A DNA stretch of 7,722 nt from positions 1-7,722 of the forward strand of contig JACKEO010000039.1 of NCBI GenBank assembly GCA_020632955.1, written 5' to 3'. Under the pieces are notes generated by a model. That model had not been told where the DNA came from. It was given only the letters and a program-made list of their open reading frames with translations, and did no database searches. A program made the translations under genes and the position numbers. Shown here piece after piece: positions 5,978-7,722 of this stretch; position 1 is the stretch's first letter; every line of letters starts with the position of its first letter. This DNA comes from Alphaproteobacteria bacterium. GTDB taxonomy: Bacteria > Myxococcota_A > UBA796 > GCA-2862545.

Positions 5978-6484
5978 TCAGGGGAAGGTGGCCGCGCTCC
6001 CGAAGAGGTGCAGCCCGAGGATCGGGGTGTTGGCCAGGATGACCGAGGGCGGCACCATCGGACCGGCCGTGGCGGGGAAGCCCGTGCCCCCCGCACCCGA
6101 GTCGATCACGCCGTCGCTGTCGGTGTCGTACAGGCCGCGGAGGATGCCGAGCAGGCCCGTGCCATAGTCGGGCACGCCGTCGCTGTCGGTGTCGAGCAGC
6201 CCCGTGCCGAGACCCGGGAAGCCGGTGCCGCCGCCGCCGGGGTTGCCGCCCCCGTTCGCTCCGCCGTTGCCGCCGTTGCCGCCGTTCCCCGCGCTGCCGG
6301 AGTCGCTGTCGATGCCGGTGTCGGTGCCCCCGTTGCCGCCGCCGTTGCTGCTGCCGGGCTCCTTGTCGCCCCAGCCGCCCGCGGGCGCGCCGTCGTCGAC
6401 GGCCGACCCGTTGCCCAGCCGGATCGGCTTGTCGCCCTGGTTGCAGGCCACGGTCAGCAGGCTCAGCAGGAGCAGCGCGCGCAT
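5978..6484 (-). CDS. Small DxDxDG-repeat lipoprotein with Gly/Asn-rich linker, upstream member of a tandem pair
   Basis: No named family is recognised. The 168-residue product starts MRALLLLSLLTVACNQGD, a lipoprotein signal ending TVAC (lipidated Cys14; Thr at -3 is less usual). GAGAGG lies 6 bases before the ATG. A low-complexity Gly/Asn/Ser linker spans about residues 44-86, including three NGG units at 67-75. Two calcium-loop-like repeats follow, LDTDSDGVPDYG (97-108) and YDTDSDGVIDSG (119-130), set among GTGFP and GTGLL motifs. The C-terminus is TPILGLHLFGSAATFP, the same pattern as in the downstream paralogue. The layout suggests a lipid anchor, a flexible tether and a small calcium-stabilised tip exposed outside the inner membrane. 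No enzymatic motif is visible, and its role is unknown. Confidence 0.78.
   Translation of the reverse strand: MRALLLLSLLTVACNQGDKPIRLGNGSAVDDGAPAGGWGDKEPGSSNGGGNGGTDTGIDSDSGSAGNGGNGGNGGANGGGNPGGGGTGFPGLGTGLLDTDSDGVPDYGTGLLGILRGLYDTDSDGVIDSGAGGTGFPATAGPMVPPSVILANTPILGLHLFGSAATFP
6108..6128. repeat. 21-bp exact repeat, copy 2 (second DxDxDG unit of upstream lipoprotein)
   Basis: Identical to the copies at 5683-5703 and 6174-6194. It encodes DTDSDGV in the YDTDSDGVIDSG unit. Conservation at every base, including silent positions, points to recent duplication or gene conversion, although biased codon use also contributes. Confidence 0.85.
6174..6194. repeat. 21-bp exact repeat, copy 3 (first DxDxDG unit of upstream lipoprotein)
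   Basis: Identical to the copies at 5683-5703 and 6108-6128. It encodes DTDSDGV in the LDTDSDGVPDYG unit and lies 66 bases (22 codons) from copy 2, so the repeat period within the protein is 22 residues. Confidence 0.85.
6261..6287. repeat. Three tandem 9-bp units encoding NGG repeats
   Basis: CCGCCGTTG occurs twice in succession, followed by a third copy with one change at its last base. On the minus strand the units encode Asn-Gly-Gly three times in the flexible linker of the lipoprotein. A 9-base unit can expand or shrink by slippage without breaking the frame. Confidence 0.85.
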
Positions 6485-6590
6485 CTCGACCCTCTCGAGG
6501 ACGGGAACGGACGCACGACGCGTGCACGCTCCTCGCAGCGCCCCAGGGTACCCGGGATCCTCCGGCCACGCACCCCGCGTCTCACCGACG
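6485..6590 (-). promoter_or_regulatory. Intergenic region expected to hold the promoter of the lipoprotein pair
   Basis: This 106-base gap lies between the nadA stop codon and the start of the upstream lipoprotein on the same strand. The last bases hold its ribosome site. GGGTACCCT (minus strand, around 6545-6553) might contribute a -10-like TACCCT, but I see no matching -35, and no hairpin followed by a T-run to terminate nadA transcription. Readthrough from nadA is possible. Confidence 0.25.
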
Positions 6591-7538
6591 TCACCCCAGC
6601 GCGAGCATCCGCTCGATCGGCACGAGGGCCTGCAGCCGGAGGGCCTCGGGCAGGTCGACCTCGGGCGCGCCGTCCCGCAGCGCCAGGTACACCTTCTCGA
6701 GGGTGTTCAGGCGCATGTACGGGCAGGCGTTGCAGGAGCTGCACGAGTCCCCCACCCCGGGGAGCTCCAGGTAGGTGGCCTCCGGACGCGCCTTGCGCAT
6801 CTGGTGCAGGATGCCCGGCTCGGTGGCCACGATGAAGGTGGTGGCGGGCGAGGCCTGCGTGAACCGCAGCAGCTTCGAGGTGGACCCCACGAAGTCGGCG
6901 TGCGCGAGCAGGTGCGGCTCGCACTCCGGGTGCGCCACCACGAGCGCGTCCGGGTGGTCCAGCTTCAGCCCGAGCAGGGCCTTCTCGGAGAAGGTCTCGT
7001 GGACGATGCAGGTGCCCGGCCACACGTCCATCGCGCGCCCGGTCTCCCGCTGCACCCACGCCCCGAGGTTGCGGTCGGGGGCGAAGAGCAGCGGCCGATC
7101 CTCGGGCAGGCTGGCCACCACGCGCGCGGCGTTCGAGGAGGTGCAGATGATGTCGGACAGCGCCTTCGTGGCCGCGGTGCTGTTGATGTAGGTGACCACC
7201 AGGTGATCGGGGTGCGCGGCGCGCCACGCCGCCAGCTCGTCGGGAGGACAGGCCTCGGCGAGCGAGCAGCCCGCGTCGAGGTCGGGCACGATCACGGTGC
7301 GCGTGGGGTTGAGGATCTTCGCGGTCTCGGCCATGAAGTGGACGCCGCAGAAGAGGATCACCTGCTGCTGCGCGTCGCGCGCGCGCCGCGCCAGCTCCAG
7401 GGAGTCGCCCACGAAGTCGGCGAGGTCCTGGATCTCGGGCTCCTGGTAGTAGTGGGCCAGGATGACGGCATCGCGCTCGACCCGGAGCGCGTCGATGGCG
7501 TCGAGGAGATCCTGGCCGGTGGGCAAGGTGGCGTTCAT
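6591..7538 (-). CDS. nadA: Quinolinate synthase NadA
   Basis: NadA condenses iminoaspartate with dihydroxyacetone phosphate to quinolinate, the second step of de novo NAD synthesis, using an oxygen-sensitive [4Fe-4S] cluster in the cytoplasm. The 315-residue product is of usual length and has the family marks: ILAHYYQEPEIQDLADFVGDS near the N-terminus, LFCGVHFMAETAK (Cys64), PDLDAGCSLAEACP, TYINSTAATKALSDIICTSSN, PGTCIVHE (Cys177), HPECEP, TEPGILHQM, and CSSCNACPYM. Cluster ligands by family knowledge are Cys64, Cys177 and the last Cys of CxxCxxC (Cys272). The start is ATG 7538 because GAGGGAGG ends 4 bases upstream; an in-frame GTG at 7598 would add 20 residues unlike the family. nadB and nadC are not in the window. 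xerD ends 77 bases upstream on the same strand. Confidence 0.97.
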   Translation of the reverse strand: MNATLPTGQDLLDAIDALRVERDAVILAHYYQEPEIQDLADFVGDSLELARRARDAQQQVILFCGVHFMAETAKILNPTRTVIVPDLDAGCSLAEACPPDELAAWRAAHPDHLVVTYINSTAATKALSDIICTSSNAARVVASLPEDRPLLFAPDRNLGAWVQRETGRAMDVWPGTCIVHETFSEKALLGLKLDHPDALVVAHPECEPHLLAHADFVGSTSKLLRFTQASPATTFIVATEPGILHQMRKARPEATYLELPGVGDSCSSCNACPYMRLNTLEKVYLALRDGAPEVDLPEALRLQALVPIERMLALG

Positions 7539-7615
7539 GGGGCCTCCCTCGGGCGGGCCACGTAGACCCGCGACCCGCGCGGGGCAAGCCGTGCTCACCG
7601 CACGTGACGCAGGGG

Positions 7616-7722
7616 TCAGCCGCGGGGGTGGTGGGCGGCGTGCAGCTGCTTCAGGCGCTCGCGGGTGACGTGGGTGTAGATCTGCGTGGTGGTGACGTCG
7701 GCATGGCCGAGCATGGCCTGCA
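7616..7722 (-). CDS. xerD: Tyrosine recombinase XerD (XerC/XerD family), C-terminal end
   Basis: Only the last 34 residues lie in the window; the rest runs off the right edge. The segment reads QAMLGHADVTTTQIYTHVTR, then ERLKQLHAAHHPRG and the stop codon. LGHAD carries the second catalytic His of box II, and the Tyr in QIYTHV (codon 7676-7678) is the nucleophile that joins covalently to DNA. The ending RLKQLHxxHHPRG is typical of XerD, which with XerC resolves chromosome dimers at dif. XerD rather than XerC or an integrase is inferred from this tail, since the distinguishing N-terminal domain is not visible. No dif site is seen in the window. Confidence 0.88.
   Translation of the reverse strand, partial: QAMLGHADVTTTQIYTHVTRERLKQLHAAHHPRG

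Noticed and set aside
5683..6194. The 21-base repeats as a CRISPR array or mobile-element ends
   Set aside because: The spacing is irregular (405 and 45 bases between copies), there is no unique spacer structure, and the repeats lie in frame within coding sequence, encoding DTDSDGV.
5650..6200. DxDxDG repeats as dockerin modules or EF-hands
   Set aside because: The repeats lack the paired 22-residue dockerin helices and EF-hand flanking helices; short DTDSDGVxD loops fit thrombospondin type 3-like repeats better.
6189..7565. Plus-strand open frame of about 460 codons opposite nadA and the lipoprotein
   Set aside because: nadA on the minus strand is unmistakable; the plus frame is a His/Arg/Val-rich shadow.
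7590..7604. Small inverted repeat CGTGC-TCACC-GCACG between xerD and nadA as a terminator
   Set aside because: The stem is only 5 base pairs and is not followed by T residues on either strand; it is easily a chance event at this base composition.
1..7722. tRNA, rRNA, riboswitch, integrase attachment site or dif site
   Set aside because: Reading both strands showed no cloverleaf with CCA-like ends, no conserved riboswitch core and no dif-like palindrome; only xerD itself is present at the right edge.

Overview
This is a very GC-rich chromosomal window, with third codon positions almost always G or C. It carries nine recognisable protein genes packed end to end, two of them cut by the window edges. 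The combination of a bacterial EF-P beta-lysylation system, NadA, XerD and several lipoproteins with calcium-type DxDxDG repeats resembles Myxococcota or a related former deltaproteobacterial lineage. That placement is an inference from protein style. I see no RNA gene, CRISPR array, transposon or integron, and no gene-free stretch longer than about 140 bases.

Left region (1-1970), translation-factor modification: the 5' part of epmB (minus strand) diverges from efp (plus strand), which is followed immediately by epmA. EpmB makes (R)-beta-lysine, EpmA attaches it to a loop lysine of EF-P (Lys32 here), and the modified EF-P relieves ribosome stalling at proline runs. Writer enzymes and target lie together. 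epmA appears to start at a CTG overlapping the efp stop codon.

Centre (1995-5386): a degenerate paralogue of amidophosphoribosyltransferase (PurF) lies on the minus strand, convergent with epmA. It keeps the overall fold and all four cysteines expected to ligate the [4Fe-4S] cluster of Bacillus-type PurF. It has lost the N-terminal catalytic cysteine, the Asn of the glutaminase site and the PRPP-binding loop, so it looks like an iron-sulfur pseudoenzyme. It too seems to use a CTG start, behind a perfect Shine-Dalgarno sequence. Divergent from it is a large alpha/beta-hydrolase lipoprotein.

Right region (5409-7722), all minus strand: reading from right to left, the C-terminal end of xerD, nadA (quinolinate synthase), then two small tandem lipoproteins. 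These two are paralogues: each has a lipobox, Gly/Asn-rich stretches, DxDxDG repeats and the same C-terminal motif, P-[IL]-LGL-x-LF-x2-A-x2-FP.

The points most worth following are the PurF-like pseudoenzyme, the lipoprotein pair with its C-terminal motif, and the two likely CTG starts in neighbouring genes.
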